64,000 nt of DNA, from NCBI GenBank assembly GCA_000721375.1, contig JOGW01000016.1, positions 62,001 to 126,000 of the forward strand. The letters run 5' to 3'. Position numbers and translations under genes: made by a program. Position 1 is the stretch's first letter. Every line of letters begins with the position of its first letter. Shown in pieces: positions 1 to 8,285 of this stretch. Source of the DNA: Streptomyces sp. NRRL B-3428 (GTDB lineage Bacteria; Actinomycetota; Actinomycetes; Streptomycetales; Streptomycetaceae). Below the pieces are notes generated by a model. It was not told the DNA's origin and searched no databases. It saw only the letters and a list, made by a program, of their open reading frames with translations.

Positions 1-1
1 C

Positions 2-97
2 CTGGTCCTGTGCGACGCACGCGATCAGAGCTCCTCCATCCAGGCCCTGATCGCCCTGATCCGCCACCTCATCCTTGCCGCGACGGAGTCCCCATGA
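2..97 (+). CDS. cvnD: C-terminal end of a CvnD-type small GTPase (partial)
   Basis: Only the last 31 residues and the stop are in the window; the gene begins off the left edge. The visible tail includes LVLCDARD followed by an amphipathic helix, like the end of MglA-like conservon GTPases (CvnD) of Streptomyces. The TGA at 95-97 overlaps the ATG at 94 of the next P450 gene (ATGA), so the two are probably translationally coupled. Conservons commonly encode a sensor-like kinase, a roadblock protein, a DUF742 protein and a GTPase, sometimes followed by P450s, and that context is the main support. The GTP-binding motifs are not in the window, so the call rests on the tail and its neighbours. Confidence 0.6.
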   Translation: MVLCDARDQSSSIQALIALIRHLILAATESP

Positions 98-1386
98 GCA
101 TGCCGCCATCCCCTTCTGCCGTCGGCGGATCCGGCTGCCCGGTCACCGGCGCCACCACCACCGGCGCGCCCACCGCCCTGTACGGACCCGGTATCGACGG
201 CGACATGCTGCCCGGCCTCTACGAGCAACTGCGATCCGCCCATGGTCCGGTGGCTCCCGTCGACATCGCTCCAGGCATCAGTGCCTGGCTGGTCATCGGC
301 CACCGTGAGCTCCTCGATCTCACCCGCGAGGAACAGGACTTCTCCCACGACCCGCGCCGCTGGTCGCTGCTGCGCGAGGGCCGCGTCCCGGCCGACTCGC
401 CCCTGCTGCCCATGGTGGGCTGGCGTCCGGCCCTGCTGTTCACCGACGGCCAGCAGCACCGCCGGATGCGTACGGCCGTCTCCCACGCACTCGCCGACAT
501 CAACGGACACGAACTGCGCCGCAGTGTCCGCGACACCGCCGAGGGCCTGATCGCGTCGTTCGCCGCCACCGGCGAAGCCGATCTCGTGGCCCAGTACGCA
601 CGGCTGCTGCCGATGCAGGTCATCACCCAGCTCCTCGGCGTGGACCAGCAGACGGGCCGCGCCCTGGTGGAAGCGATCGCCGCCACGGTCTCCGCCACCG
701 CGGCCTCCGCCGAGGCCAGCAAGAAGATGGCCGGGATCCTGCTCCGGCTGATCGACGAGAAGCGGCGCCGCCCGGGCGACGACATCACCTCCGCGCTGCT
801 GCACCACAGCGCGCAGCTCACCGACGAGGAAGTGCTGCACAACCTGGTGGTCATGTTCGTGGCCGGCAACCAGACCACGGTGAACTGGATCGCCACCTCG
901 CTGCGCATCCTGCTGTGCGACCCGGCCTTCCGCTCCTCGCTGACCGGCGGGCACCTGAGTGTGGACGACGCCCTCGACCTGGTCCTGTGGCGCTTCCCGC
1001 CCACCCAGAACTTCCCCGCCCGCTACGCCACCCGCGACATGACTTTCGGCGGTCAGGACATCCGCGCGGGCGACATGCTCATCCTCGGCCTAGCCGCGGC
1101 CAACGCCGACCCGCGGATCCTGCCCGCGGACGGCCGGCCCGTGGTCGGCAACCGATCGCACGTCGCCTTCAGCGCGGGCCCGCACACCTGCCCCGCGCAG
1201 GACCCGGCCCGCCTCATCACCCGTACCGCCATCGACACGATCCGCCACCGGCTGCCCGACCTCGAACTGGCCGTCCCGGAAAGCGAACTGGAGTGGATCA
1301 AGTCGCCGTGGAGCAGGGGCCTGGCCTCGCTTCCGGTCCGGTTCACCGAACCCCAGCCGCGTATCCCTGTCACTTCCACCAACTGA
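94..1386 (+). CDS. Cytochrome P450, CYP157-like, lacking the ExxR motif
   Basis: This 430-aa P450-fold protein is probably cytoplasmic. The ATG at 94 is preceded by GGAG at 85-88 and overlaps the stop of the upstream GTPase gene. The haem-ligand loop is present (FSAGPHTC, then PAQDPAR), and the I-helix reads AGNQTT where AGHETT is usual. The K-helix ExxR motif is absent: at the position where the next gene has ETLR this protein has LVLW. Loss of ExxR is a known trait of the CYP157 family, whose genes are often paired with a CYP154 gene inside conservons, exactly as here. A conventional monooxygenase reaction cannot be assumed; it may act with its partner P450 or be structural. The substrate is unknown. 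Confidence 0.88.
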   Translation: MSMPPSPSAVGGSGCPVTGATTTGAPTALYGPGIDGDMLPGLYEQLRSAHGPVAPVDIAPGISAWLVIGHRELLDLTREEQDFSHDPRRWSLLREGRVPADSPLLPMVGWRPALLFTDGQQHRRMRTAVSHALADINGHELRRSVRDTAEGLIASFAATGEADLVAQYARLLPMQVITQLLGVDQQTGRALVEAIAATVSATAASAEASKKMAGILLRLIDEKRRRPGDDITSALLHHSAQLTDEEVLHNLVVMFVAGNQTTVNWIATSLRILLCDPAFRSSLTGGHLSVDDALDLVLWRFPPTQNFPARYATRDMTFGGQDIRAGDMLILGLAAANADPRILPADGRPVVGNRSHVAFSAGPHTCPAQDPARLITRTAIDTIRHRLPDLELAVPESELEWIKSPWSRGLASLPVRFTEPQPRIPVTSTN

Positions 1387-1403
1387 GCACCAGGAGCCCT
1401 TCG

Positions 1404-2648
1404 TTGGACACCTCGCCGACCTCTGCCGACCGCACACCGCACCGTATGGACCCGACCGGCGGCTGCCCGCACGCGGCCAACGCCCGACTGCTCGCACAGG
1501 GCGCGGTCGCACCCGTCGTGCTGCCCGGCGACGTGCAGGGCATGGCCGTACTGGGCCACGACGCGCTCAAGGAGTTCCTCTCCCACCCCGAAGTCGCCAA
1601 GGACGCCCGCCACTTCGCGGCCCTGCAGGCCGGTGAGATACCCGAGGGGTGGCCGCTGCGCACCTTCGCCACGGTGCAGGGCATGACCACCGCCGACGGC
1701 GCCGACCACAAGCGGCTGCGCTCCCTGATGAGCCGCGCCTTCACCCCGCGCCGCATCGAGGACCTCCGCCCCCGTATCGAGAAGCTCACCTCCGACCTCC
1801 TCGACGACCTCGCCCGCGCGGCCGAGGAAGGCGACGGCGTCGCGGACCTGCGCACCCACTTCGCGCTGCCCCTGCCGATGGGCGTGATCTGCGAACTCCT
1901 GGGCGTGGACGCGGAACACCACACGACACTGCACCACCTGTCCAACCAGATAGTCGCCACCGACATCAGCCCCGAGGAGTCCCTGGCGGCCAACCGCCGG
2001 ATGATCGAGGTCCTCGGCCAGGTCATCGCCGCCCGCACCCAGAATCCCGGCGACGACCTCACCTCGGCTCTGATCGCCGCCCGTGAGGAGAACGGCGACC
2101 GCCTCAGCCCGCCGGAGCTCCTCGGCACGCTCATGCTCATGATCATCGCGGGGCACGAGACGACCCTGAACCTGATCACCAATGCGGTACGGGGGTTGTG
2201 CACCCACCGCGACCAACTCGAGCTGATCACCTCCGGCCGGGCGACGTGGGCGGACGCGGTCGAGGAGACACTGCGCTGGGACAGCCCCGTGAGCTTCTTC
2301 CCGTTCCGCTATCCCACCCGCGACCTCACGGTCGACGGCACCGTCATCCCCCAGGGCACCCCCGTCCTCGCCGGCTACTCCGCCGCGGGCCGCGACCCGG
2401 AGGCCTACGGCCCCGACGCCGACCTGTTCCGCGTGGACCGCGACCACGGCACCCGCCACCTGTCCCTCGGCCACGGTGCCCACTTCTGCCTCGGCGCCCC
2501 GCTTGCCCGGATGGAAGCCACCACCGCGCTCACCCAACTCTTCACGCGCTTCCCCGACCTGGACCTCGCGATCCCGGAGCCGGAACTGCCGCGCCACTCC
2601 TCGTTCGTCGGCAACAGCGTGCACAGGCTGCCCGTGCGGCTGCGCTGA
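1404..2648 (+). CDS. Cytochrome P450, CYP154-like
   Basis: A canonical soluble bacterial P450 of about 414 aa. The chosen start is TTG at 1404, preceded by AGGAG at 1392-1396; an ATG at 1446 is the alternative. All class motifs are present: I-helix AGHETT, K-helix ETLR (ExxR), the FRYPTRD region and the haem loop LGHGAHFCLGAPLAR with the cysteine ligand. It lies 17 bp after the ExxR-less P450 and probably shares its transcript with the conservon GTPase. CYP154 enzymes hydroxylate macrolides, steroids or aromatics, but the substrate here cannot be read from sequence. A redox partner gene is not visible in the window. Confidence 0.9.
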   Translation: MDTSPTSADRTPHRMDPTGGCPHAANARLLAQGAVAPVVLPGDVQGMAVLGHDALKEFLSHPEVAKDARHFAALQAGEIPEGWPLRTFATVQGMTTADGADHKRLRSLMSRAFTPRRIEDLRPRIEKLTSDLLDDLARAAEEGDGVADLRTHFALPLPMGVICELLGVDAEHHTTLHHLSNQIVATDISPEESLAANRRMIEVLGQVIAARTQNPGDDLTSALIAAREENGDRLSPPELLGTLMLMIIAGHETTLNLITNAVRGLCTHRDQLELITSGRATWADAVEETLRWDSPVSFFPFRYPTRDLTVDGTVIPQGTPVLAGYSAAGRDPEAYGPDADLFRVDRDHGTRHLSLGHGAHFCLGAPLARMEATTALTQLFTRFPDLDLAIPEPELPRHSSFVGNSVHRLPVRLR

Positions 2649-3024
2649 GCGGAGAGTGGGGAGGGGAGAGCGGGCAGGGGAGAGCGGGCGCGCCGGCGGC
2701 GGTGTCAGTGGCGGATGCCACGATGAACGGCATGACGATCAAGTACGTGGCCGGGCACGAGATCAGCGTGCGGCGGGTGGAGGAGGCGGCGGACAGACAT
2801 GTGGGTGCGGTCTCCACACCAGCCGCAGATCGTGCTTGCCCTGCCGTGACGATACGCAGCCAACTCCTGCCGGCGCACGAAGTTTTGATCCTCCGGCCGA
2901 CTCTCCCAGGGCTCCCGTCTAGGGCTTGGTGATGCGTATCTCCCGGAGCCATTCTCCGGGCTGTCCTGCACATCGGTACTGCACATCGGTACTACACGGC
3001 CTCCAACCGTGATCCCCTTGGGCC
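2649..3024. other. Gene-poor interval with a hairpin and a 13-bp tandem repeat
   Basis: I find no convincing gene in these 376 bases. A short rightward frame from ATG 2723 lacks a good ribosome site and recognisable homology. There is a small perfect hairpin at 2942-2960 (CCCGGAG, 5-nt loop, CTCCGGG). A 13-bp direct repeat GCACATCGGTACT occurs twice head to tail at 2968-2993, about 30 bp before the next start codon. Confidence 0.45.
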
Positions 3025-3555
3025 ATGGAGACCATTGCGGCGAGCGTGATTGCCGTCTTCGGCACACTGATGGGGTCGGGGCTCACCTTTGTCTTTCAGC
3101 AGCGCAGCCTGCTGCGGCAGCAGCAGGACGCTCGGTCAGAGCAACTGCGGCAGGAGCAGCTGGACGCCGTCGCTGTCTGTGCGGGTGCCCTGACGAACTA
3201 CCGCCGCGGCCAGATGGATCAGTGGTTCGCGGCCCACCGGCATCGAGAGCAGTCCGACATTCCCGAGTTGAACCGCGAGAGTCAGCGCCTCAGGGCGATC
3301 GCGCTCGAAGCGATCTTTCGTATGGATCTACTTACCGGCGGCGGAAGCCTCACGGCAGCGGCTCGGCATTCCCTGAAGATGGTCGACCGGCTCTACAAGG
3401 CCGGCAGCGAGCGGGAGTTGGACCTCCTCCGTGCGACATCCCGCGACGCAATCGATGCCTTCGTCAGCGCGTCCCGCCCCTTGATCACCGTCCGGTCCCT
3501 CCCCGAAGGCGCAGCACCTTCTGGCAGACGTCCGTCACATCCCCCTGCAGCGTGA
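3025..3555 (+). CDS. Small membrane-anchored protein of unknown function
   Basis: The 176-aa product starts with a hydrophobic segment (about residues 3-23, IAASVIAVFGTLMGSGLTFV) followed by a charged, glutamine-rich helical region (about 27-110), suggesting one membrane anchor with a cytoplasmic coiled-coil-like domain. No enzyme motif is visible and I do not recognise the family beyond similar short hypothetical proteins in Streptomyces. There is no clear ribosome site before the ATG; initiation may be leaderless. The last 20 or so residues are basic and proline-rich and overlap a possible leftward small ORF (3485-3628), so the true 3' end is uncertain. Confidence 0.55.
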   Translation: METIAASVIAVFGTLMGSGLTFVFQQRSLLRQQQDARSEQLRQEQLDAVAVCAGALTNYRRGQMDQWFAAHRHREQSDIPELNRESQRLRAIALEAIFRMDLLTGGGSLTAAARHSLKMVDRLYKAGSERELDLLRATSRDAIDAFVSASRPLITVRSLPEGAAPSGRRPSHPPAA

Positions 3556-3628
3556 CAAGGAGCCAGGCCAGGGCACGGGTTCGTTCCTCCATGGTCAGCT
3601 GGCACAGGGCTTCGTGGATCCGGGGCAT
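3485..3628 (-). CDS. Possible small protein, 47 aa
   Basis: A leftward frame starting MPRIHEALCQLTMEERTRAL gives a compact, helical 47-residue product that looks more protein-like than a random frame. Its 3' half overlaps antisense the end of the rightward 176-aa gene. The ribosome site is poor. It lies downstream of the kinase gene on the same strand. It could be real, a remnant of a larger gene, or an artefact; no function is proposed. Confidence 0.25.
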   Translation of the reverse strand: MPRIHEALCQLTMEERTRALAWLLVTLQGDVTDVCQKVLRLRGGTGR

Positions 3629-3693
3629 GGCTCGGATCTCTTCGTGTTGACCCGTTGAGACAGTGCGGGCTGTGGGGAAGACGCCAGCAATCG

Positions 3694-4434
3694 TCAAGGC
3701 CTGTGTCTCGATGAGTGTGATCGGACTTCCCAGGCCGGCCGCTGGAGTTGATCGTTGTACACGATGATGTCGGCGTGGTCGGTTGGGCGGGCTGTGGCGA
3801 AGTAGAGCTGCTGGGAGGGGATGTAGCGGTTGCGCCACGACCGTTCGATCTCGGCGGTGTCGGCGGTGTCGGCGGTGTCGGCGGTGTCGGCGGTGTGAGC
3901 GGTGGATGCGGCCAGTGCTGCGCTCCGGTCCCGGGCCCGATTCACCGTCTGCTCGAAGGGGACGGACACGAAAATGCGGAAGTCCCACCGGTCGATGAGT
4001 TCCGGGCGCAGGAGGAAGACGCCGTCGAAGAGCAGTACGGCGTCTTCCTGGGCTGTCGTGACCGGCAGGGCGGACCGGGAGTCGGTGTCGGCGTCGTAGA
4101 CCGCGTGTTGGAACCTTCGGTCTCCGCCTGGGCCCAGCGGGTCGAGCAGGACCCGGCACAGCGCGGCGTGGTCATGGGCTTCGAAGTAGCAGCCTTCGGC
4201 CGAGTACCGGCCGCGGCGGTAGCGCTCTGCGCGGGGGACGAGGAAGTCGTCGATGCTCGCACGGATGACGTTGCGGTCCTGCGCGCCCAGGATGACGGCA
4301 AGCTCATCGGCCAGCGTCGTCTTGCCGGAGGCGGGCGGCCCGTCGATGGCGACCCGCAGCGGGTGCGCGGTCGGGACGGACGTGATCGTGTCGGCCAGCC
4401 GACTGATGAGCTCGCTGCGGGTGCCGTGGTCCAT
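3694..4434 (-). CDS. Uridine kinase-like P-loop phosphotransferase
   Basis: The 246-aa product has a Walker A loop near the N-terminus (GPPASGKTT) followed by DDFL and RAERYRRGRYSAEG segments typical of uridine kinase/phosphoribulokinase-like proteins, then LLFDGVFLLRPEL (Walker B-like). This points to ATP-dependent phosphorylation of a small molecule in the cytoplasm. The start at 4434 is supported by GAGGGG five bases upstream; a start 33 bases earlier is possible. Near residue 190 a TAD tripeptide run is encoded by a 9-bp tandem repeat, probably a variable surface loop. It is divergent from the EPSP synthase-like gene. The substrate is not determined. Confidence 0.72.
   Translation of the reverse strand: MDHGTRSELISRLADTITSVPTAHPLRVAIDGPPASGKTTLADELAVILGAQDRNVIRASIDDFLVPRAERYRRGRYSAEGCYFEAHDHAALCRVLLDPLGPGGDRRFQHAVYDADTDSRSALPVTTAQEDAVLLFDGVFLLRPELIDRWDFRIFVSVPFEQTVNRARDRSAALAASTAHTADTADTADTADTAEIERSWRNRYIPSQQLYFATARPTDHADIIVYNDQLQRPAWEVRSHSSRHRP
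3852..3898. repeat. 9-bp tandem repeat inside the kinase gene
   Basis: The unit GTCGGCGGT (read on the plus strand) is repeated about five times in a row. On the coding strand it encodes Thr-Ala-Asp repeats. Because the unit is a multiple of three, copy-number change would alter the protein length without a frameshift. Confidence 0.85.
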
Positions 4435-4604
4435 TGCTGCCCCTCTCGCGGTGTCCCTGTTCGGCACCGCTCGTCACGCTGTCGTCGCCGGTCCCCACTG
4501 TTCCAGGCCGTCCACGACCTGGACGCGTCTGCACCGTGGGGGCCCAACGGACAGGATGCGTTCAGCTGCTGCCATCGACCGGACCCTTTCCCCTGGAGCA
4601 GGAC

Positions 4605-5861
4605 GTGACCCTCGTCGACATCCCCGGCTCGAAGTCCATCACCGCGCGGGCGCTGTTCCTCGCGGCCGCCGCCGAGGGGACCACGGTGCTGCGCAGGCCG
4701 CTGGTCTCCGACGACACCGAGGGCTTCGCGGAAGGGCTCACCGCGCTCGGCTATCGCGTGGAGCGCGGGCCGGACAGCTGGCGGATCGAGGGCAGCCCGT
4801 CGGGTCCTCCCGTTGACACTGCGCGGGTGTACTGCCGCGACGGCGCCACCACGGCCCGGTTCCTGCCCGTACTCGCCGCGGCAGGCCATGGCACGTATCA
4901 CTTCGACGCCTCCGAGCAGATGCGCCGCCGCCCGCTCGGCCCCCTCACCCAGGCGCTGCGCACGCTGGGCGTGGAACTGCACCACGAAGGGGCCGAGGGC
5001 CACCATCCGCTACGTGTCGTCGCGCGCGGGGTCGCGGGCGGTGGACTGGTCCTGGACGCGGGGGAGTCCTCGCAGTACCTGACGGCGCTCCTGCTGCTCG
5101 GCCCGCTGACGGCGGACGGCCTGCAGATCACTGTCACCCGGCTGGTGTCGGCGCCGTACGTCGAGATCACCCTGGCCATGATGCGGGCCTTCGGCGTCCA
5201 CGTGGGCCGTGAACAGACCCCCGAGGGCGTGGCGTTCCACGTGCCGCCAGGCGGCTACACGGCCACGGACTGGGCCGTGGAACCCGACGCCTCCACGGCG
5301 AGTTACTTCTTCGCCGCGGCCGCACTGGGAGGCCGCGAGCTCACCGTCCCCGGGCTCGGCAAGGCCGCGCTGCAGGGCGACCTGCGCTTCGTCGAGGTGC
5401 TGGCGCGGATGGGAGCCGAGGTCGAGACCGGCGAGGACGCGACCACGGTCCGCGGCACCGGCCGGCTGACCGGCGTCACCGTCAACATGCGCGATATCTC
5501 GGACACCATGCCCACGCTGGCGGCCCTCGCGCCCTTCGCGTCCGGGCCGGTCCGTATCGAGGACGTCCACAACACCCGCGTCAAGGAATGCGACCGACTG
5601 GAAGCCTGCGCTCAGAACCTGCGGCGGCTCGGCATCGAGGTGCACACCGGGCATGACTGGATCGAGATCCACCCCGGTACGCCACGGCCCGCCGAGATCA
5701 CGACGTACGGCGATCACCGCATCGTGATGTCCTTCGCGGTCACCGCGCTGCGCACGCCCGGGATCTCCTTCGACGACCCCGGTTGCGTGCGCAAGACCTT
5801 CCCGGGCTTCCATGAGGCGTATGCGGAACTGCGGCGGCGATGGGATGCGTCGGGCGCCTGA
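4605..5861 (+). CDS. aroA: 3-phosphoshikimate 1-carboxyvinyltransferase (EPSP synthase) paralogue
   Basis: The protein (418 aa from GTG 4605, with GGAG at 4595-4598) matches EPSP synthase, which joins phosphoenolpyruvate to shikimate 3-phosphate in the aromatic pathway. Active-site signatures are all there: GSKSITARA (Lys/Ser/Arg), ESSQYLTAL, DASTASYF (catalytic Asp), RVKECDR (Lys/Glu/Arg), YGDHRIVMS (His/Arg) and VRKTFPGF. The PEP-site loop reads DGATTARF where the usual form is NAGTAMR, placing Ala at the position of E. coli Gly96, a residue linked to glyphosate sensitivity. The divergent loop suggests this may be a second, specialised copy rather than the housekeeping enzyme. It stands alone, divergent from the kinase. 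Confidence 0.9.
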   Translation: MTLVDIPGSKSITARALFLAAAAEGTTVLRRPLVSDDTEGFAEGLTALGYRVERGPDSWRIEGSPSGPPVDTARVYCRDGATTARFLPVLAAAGHGTYHFDASEQMRRRPLGPLTQALRTLGVELHHEGAEGHHPLRVVARGVAGGGLVLDAGESSQYLTALLLLGPLTADGLQITVTRLVSAPYVEITLAMMRAFGVHVGREQTPEGVAFHVPPGGYTATDWAVEPDASTASYFFAAAALGGRELTVPGLGKAALQGDLRFVEVLARMGAEVETGEDATTVRGTGRLTGVTVNMRDISDTMPTLAALAPFASGPVRIEDVHNTRVKECDRLEACAQNLRRLGIEVHTGHDWIEIHPGTPRPAEITTYGDHRIVMSFAVTALRTPGISFDDPGCVRKTFPGFHEAYAELRRRWDASGA

Positions 5862-5864
5862 GGG

Positions 5865-5942
5865 GGACTCTCGACCAAGGGCCGCTCGGCGGACTCTCGT
5901 CCAAGGGTCGCTGAGGGGACTCTCGTCCAAGGGCCGCTGGGC
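5865..5942. repeat. Three tandem copies of a 26-bp repeat
   Basis: Copies begin at 5865, 5891 and 5917, each starting GGACTCTCG followed by CCAAGGG and CGCT, with one or two base differences. They lie directly after the aroA-like stop codon and before a terminator hairpin. Confidence 0.85.
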
Positions 5943-5952
5943 GCACCCTTGT

Positions 5953-5970
5953 CGTAGGCCCGCGCCTACG
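5953..5970. terminator. Probable bidirectional terminator
   Basis: A perfect 7-bp inverted repeat CGTAGGC / GCCTACG with a 4-nt loop sits between the convergent aroA-like gene and the leftward membrane-protein gene. There is no U-tract, which is normal for Streptomyces. Confidence 0.6.
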
Positions 5971-5974
5971 CCGC

Positions 5975-6637
5975 TCAGAACGTCGGAAGGTCCCTGAGCT
6001 CGCGGCCGTTGCGGCGGCGCACATGGCCACGGCGACCCGCCAGCAGCGCCATCAACGACCACGTCGCCACGCCGCCGACCAGATTGCCCAGTTCCTCGGA
6101 GGCGTCGACGGAGCCGGCCTCCTCCATGGGCACCCGACCGTCCGGATCACGCACGATGTCGAGCCGCTCGCCCACCCGGGGTGCGCCGACGGCTCCCCGG
6201 TAGGTGTACTTCTCCGCCAACTCGGTTCCGTCCGCGGCGTTCTTCAGCGTGAGCTGGTGGTTGTTGCCGCCCGTACCGGCCGCGCTGTCCGCGACGACGA
6301 TGACGGACTCCCGTACGCCGCGCAGGTCGAGTGCGCCTTCCGGCGGGTACTGGACGGACCCGACCAGCACGAACAAGGAGGGCACCAGCGCCAGGACGCC
6401 GAGCCACCAGGCGCGGTGCAGGAACACGAGCAGCATGACGAAGGTGAAGCAGAGGACCACCCCGACCGTGATCGGGATCCAGTCCATGCCGAACGCCACA
6501 TAGGCGAGCAGGGTGTTGCCGGCGGCCGCCACCCACCCGAACACGATCAGTGCGAGCGTCCTGCGCACCGAGCGCCAGGCGCTGACATCCGCTCTACCCG
6601 GAGCAGTGACCTGTCCGCTGCGTATCCCCGTCGCCAC
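5975..6637 (-). CDS. Membrane protein with a DUF3592-like soluble domain
   Basis: The 220-aa product has three hydrophobic segments in its first half (about residues 27-50, 53-75 and 77-95), a soluble segment of about 100 residues, and a weaker hydrophobic segment near 185-200. The soluble part contains VVADSAAG and a later VGERLDIVRDPDGRV, reminiscent of DUF3592 domains, a family without an assigned biochemical role. It converges on the aroA-like gene and shares the terminator region. No catalytic motif is visible. The DUF3592 resemblance is my inference from pattern only. Confidence 0.6.
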   Translation of the reverse strand: MATGIRSGQVTAPGRADVSAWRSVRRTLALIVFGWVAAAGNTLLAYVAFGMDWIPITVGVVLCFTFVMLLVFLHRAWWLGVLALVPSLFVLVGSVQYPPEGALDLRGVRESVIVVADSAAGTGGNNHQLTLKNAADGTELAEKYTYRGAVGAPRVGERLDIVRDPDGRVPMEEAGSVDASEELGNLVGGVATWSLMALLAGRRGHVRRRNGRELRDLPTF

Positions 6638-6835
6638 TGTCTCGCCCCTCGTCGTTCCGTGACCCTGTCTGGTCCGGGAACGCTATCGGAGGCGTCAACT
6701 CGCGTGGACCCCGGGAGTGATCAGCCCCCGTCGCTGTGGCCGGACCGGCGGCGCTTCCGGGTAGCGCCGCGAACGCGGCCCGGCGCCTCCTGGATGCCAG
6801 TGCCGAGTCGTCGAGCGCTGTGACAGCATCAGTCG

Positions 6836-6970
6836 ATGATCAATGCTGAGGACCTGGTCGGCATCGCCCTGCAGTTCGCGAAGGGGAGCATCCGCGTCCT
6901 CAACCTCGCGGACGAAATTGTCCTGGCCCATGACCAGCACCTGGGTCCGGTTGAGGCCCGTCTCAACTAG
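6836..6970 (+). CDS. Possible 44-aa protein or gene remnant
   Basis: ATG 6836 opens a short frame (MINAEDLVGIALQFAKGSIR...) whose composition looks protein-like. It has no ribosome site and runs 8 bases into the 3' end of the leftward MFS gene. It may be a decayed fragment of a longer gene. The rest of the 6638-6962 interval shows nothing recognisable. Confidence 0.22.
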   Translation: MINAEDLVGIALQFAKGSIRVLNLADEIVLAHDQHLGPVEARLN

Positions 6971-8246
6971 GCGATGATGCCGTTGAGCAGCTCGGGACAG
7001 GGAACGGTGAGCTGGACGTGTGCCAGGTGAGAATCCAGCCGGCGGTCAGCACCGCCGCGCCGCCTGCCAGGGCGATTGCGCCGCCTGTTCCGATGGCTGT
7101 GGCCACCGAGCCCAGGCACACCGGCCCGACGCCCTGCAGAGTCATGCTGCCGGAGCCGAGCAGACCGAAGGCCTGGCCCTGGCCGTCTTGCGGCAGGGCG
7201 TCCAGGAACGGCCGTTGCAGGCCGAGGCCGTAGGCGTATCCGAGGCCGCTGAGCAGCAGTAGGCAGGACGAGACGCCCACTCCGGGTTCGGTGGCGAAGC
7301 CGAGCAGCGGCAGCCCCGCCAGCGCGACCAACGGAACCACCAGTCGCTCACGGACGCGTGGCCGCAGCAGTCGACCCACCAGCAGGTCACCGACAAGCAT
7401 GCCGACCGGCAGACAGGCCATCAGGACCGCGTACCAGCCGGGTGCGAAGTGGTGTTCTCCCGCATAGGCGACCATGAGGCCTTCGGCGCCTGCGACCAAC
7501 GCGACGGGCAGCCACTGGGCCAGCATCAGCCGTCGTACCGTGCGTGCGCGCAGCAGCAGGCCCGCACCCTGCAGGCTTGCACGCACAGCCCCGCTGCCGC
7601 CCCCGTCGCCGACGGGCGTGCCGCCGATCTGTCCCGGCTGCATCCGGGGGAGCCGCATGCGGATGGCGAGCGCGCAGCCGAGGTAGAGGACGGCGCTGAC
7701 CGCGAGCGCCCGGCGCGGGCCAAGTGCCGCGACGACCGCACCTCCCAGCGCCAGTCCGAACAGTTGCGCGCCGGCGCCGGCGATGTTGTTCAGTGAACGG
7801 CCAAGTACATAGGCGTCCCCCTTCAGTGACTGCGCGACCAGCCGACTCGACGCGCCGTGGAACACCGGTGTGGCGAGGGAGACCAGCGCTACGGCACCGA
7901 GACTTGCCGCGATCGGCATCGGCACCAGAGCGAGAAGCAGGGCGGCGGCGCACGTCAAGGCGTAGCCGCCGGTGATGAGCGCGCGGGGCGGCAGCCGGTC
8001 GGCGAGTGAGCCGAGCAGCAGTGAGCCGAACAGCTGCGGGATGAAGCCGATACCGAAGGCCAGTGCGCTCAGGAGCGCGGAGCCGGTGGCAGAGAAGACC
8101 AGCACCGAGAACGTGGTGATCCGCAGCGCGTCCGCAGTGATCGAGACGGTGCGGGTCGAGAAGAGCAGCCGGAATCGTGGCTCGGCCAGCACGTCCCGGT
8201 AGGTGGCACGGGGATCGACCTGCGGAGGTTCGGCAGTTGGGGTCAT
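6963..8246 (-). CDS. MFS efflux transporter
   Basis: From the ATG at 8246 the product is 427 aa with about 12 hydrophobic helices, including FGIGFIPQLFGSLLLGSLADR (the A-motif region between helices 2 and 3). It belongs to the major facilitator superfamily of drug-efflux-like antiporters in the cytoplasmic membrane. The frame stays open upstream of 8246, but the longer start would cross a palindromic operator and the divergent regulator. That regulator (8336-9316) carries a winged helix, an arrangement typical of an efflux pump with its own repressor. The substrate is unknown. Confidence 0.82.
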   Translation of the reverse strand: MTPTAEPPQVDPRATYRDVLAEPRFRLLFSTRTVSITADALRITTFSVLVFSATGSALLSALAFGIGFIPQLFGSLLLGSLADRLPPRALITGGYALTCAAALLLALVPMPIAASLGAVALVSLATPVFHGASSRLVAQSLKGDAYVLGRSLNNIAGAGAQLFGLALGGAVVAALGPRRALAVSAVLYLGCALAIRMRLPRMQPGQIGGTPVGDGGGSGAVRASLQGAGLLLRARTVRRLMLAQWLPVALVAGAEGLMVAYAGEHHFAPGWYAVLMACLPVGMLVGDLLVGRLLRPRVRERLVVPLVALAGLPLLGFATEPGVGVSSCLLLLSGLGYAYGLGLQRPFLDALPQDGQGQAFGLLGSGSMTLQGVGPVCLGSVATAIGTGGAIALAGGAAVLTAGWILTWHTSSSPFPVPSCSTASSPS

Positions 8247-8285
8247 GACGCCGAGGCTCGTCGCGCGCCCACGCCGCTCACCAAT

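Noticed and set aside
2649..3024. A possible tRNA or attachment site
   Set aside because: No cloverleaf with a plausible anticodon could be folded by eye on either strand, and no nearby integrase exists.
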